Shown here one piece after another: positions 63,852-64,000 of a stretch of 64,000 nt of DNA. Position 1 is the first letter of the stretch. Every line of letters starts with the position of its first letter. Origin of the DNA: Heliopora coerulea. Its lineage: Eukaryota > Cnidaria > Anthozoa > Scleralcyonacea > Helioporidae. Where the stretch lies: the NCBI GenBank assembly GCA_030142905.1, contig JASJOG010000085.1:496001-560000 (forward strand). The letters are read 5' to 3'. The notes below the pieces were generated by a model, which saw only the letters and a list, made by a program, of their open reading frames with translations, did not search any database and was not told the origin of the DNA. The translations under genes and the position numbers were made by a program.

Positions 63852-64000
63852 CTGCGCCATTAAAAGAAACAATTCCAGTTTGGACAGGTATTTAAAACTA
63901 AATCAATCAGACCTTTCGCCAGTAGCAGGTAGTCTTAGCCTACTGCTGGCTTTTGATCTATGTTTCGTTTAAGTAGGGATAATTAGAGACTTACTGTTAA
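63852..64000 (-). other. BRPF-type gene, start of the next intron
   Basis: Intron sequence upstream of the penultimate exon on the - strand; no further exon before the edge. Confidence 0.7.

Overview
The window reads as nuclear DNA of a marine invertebrate animal, most likely an anthozoan cnidarian (coral-type). The reasons are AT-rich sequence, intron-containing genes with GT-AG junctions, an LRRC8-type protein, an animal MCM10 and BRPF gene, and many tRNA-derived and hAT-type repeats. The taxon is inference. Nothing looks bacterial.

Layout. 1-8.9 kb holds no gene I can support; it is AT-rich and repeat-bearing, with a tRNA-derived SINE and two tandem 256-bp tRNA-like monomers. 8.9-14.7 kb holds a striking locus on the + strand. 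An intronless LRRC8-like channel/LRR coding block (9095-10847) ends in a consensus splice donor. A kinase coding block (12950-13857) begins at a consensus acceptor in the same phase, and a KEN (IRE1/RNase L-type ribonuclease) block (13858-14247) follows after a single in-frame TAA. Together they suggest an LRRC8-LRR-kinase-KEN fusion, an architecture I do not know from any described protein. The KEN part lies behind a stop codon and has Asp where the catalytic His is expected. 15-19.6 kb holds transposon relics (hAT MITE, MULE relic, TTAA-type inverted repeat).

19.68-61.07 kb is one gene, MCM10, the replication-initiation factor, on the + strand. It can be followed through 19 exons (2,457 nt, 818 codons plus stop) with every junction in phase. 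Its intron 14 is about 26.2 kb long (29440-55670) and hosts four single-exon genes on the same strand (32000, 36733, 42779, 48694). They encode small helical proteins that look like diverged paralogues of one family. Two of them have NF-kB-like sites, TTCNNNGAA sites and TATA boxes just upstream, so an immune- or stress-inducible nested cluster is likely. A TNFAIP8/TIPE-like fold is my best guess for the family and is not proven. The same intron carries several MITEs, a 5'-truncated LINE, a TACGTA minisatellite and a 2-3 kb GGTT array with about 540-bp higher-order repeats.

62.2-63.9 kb carries the last two coding exons of a BRPF1/BRD1/BRPF3-type chromatin protein (PWWP domain) on the - strand. 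It converges on MCM10, and the rest of that gene lies beyond the right edge.
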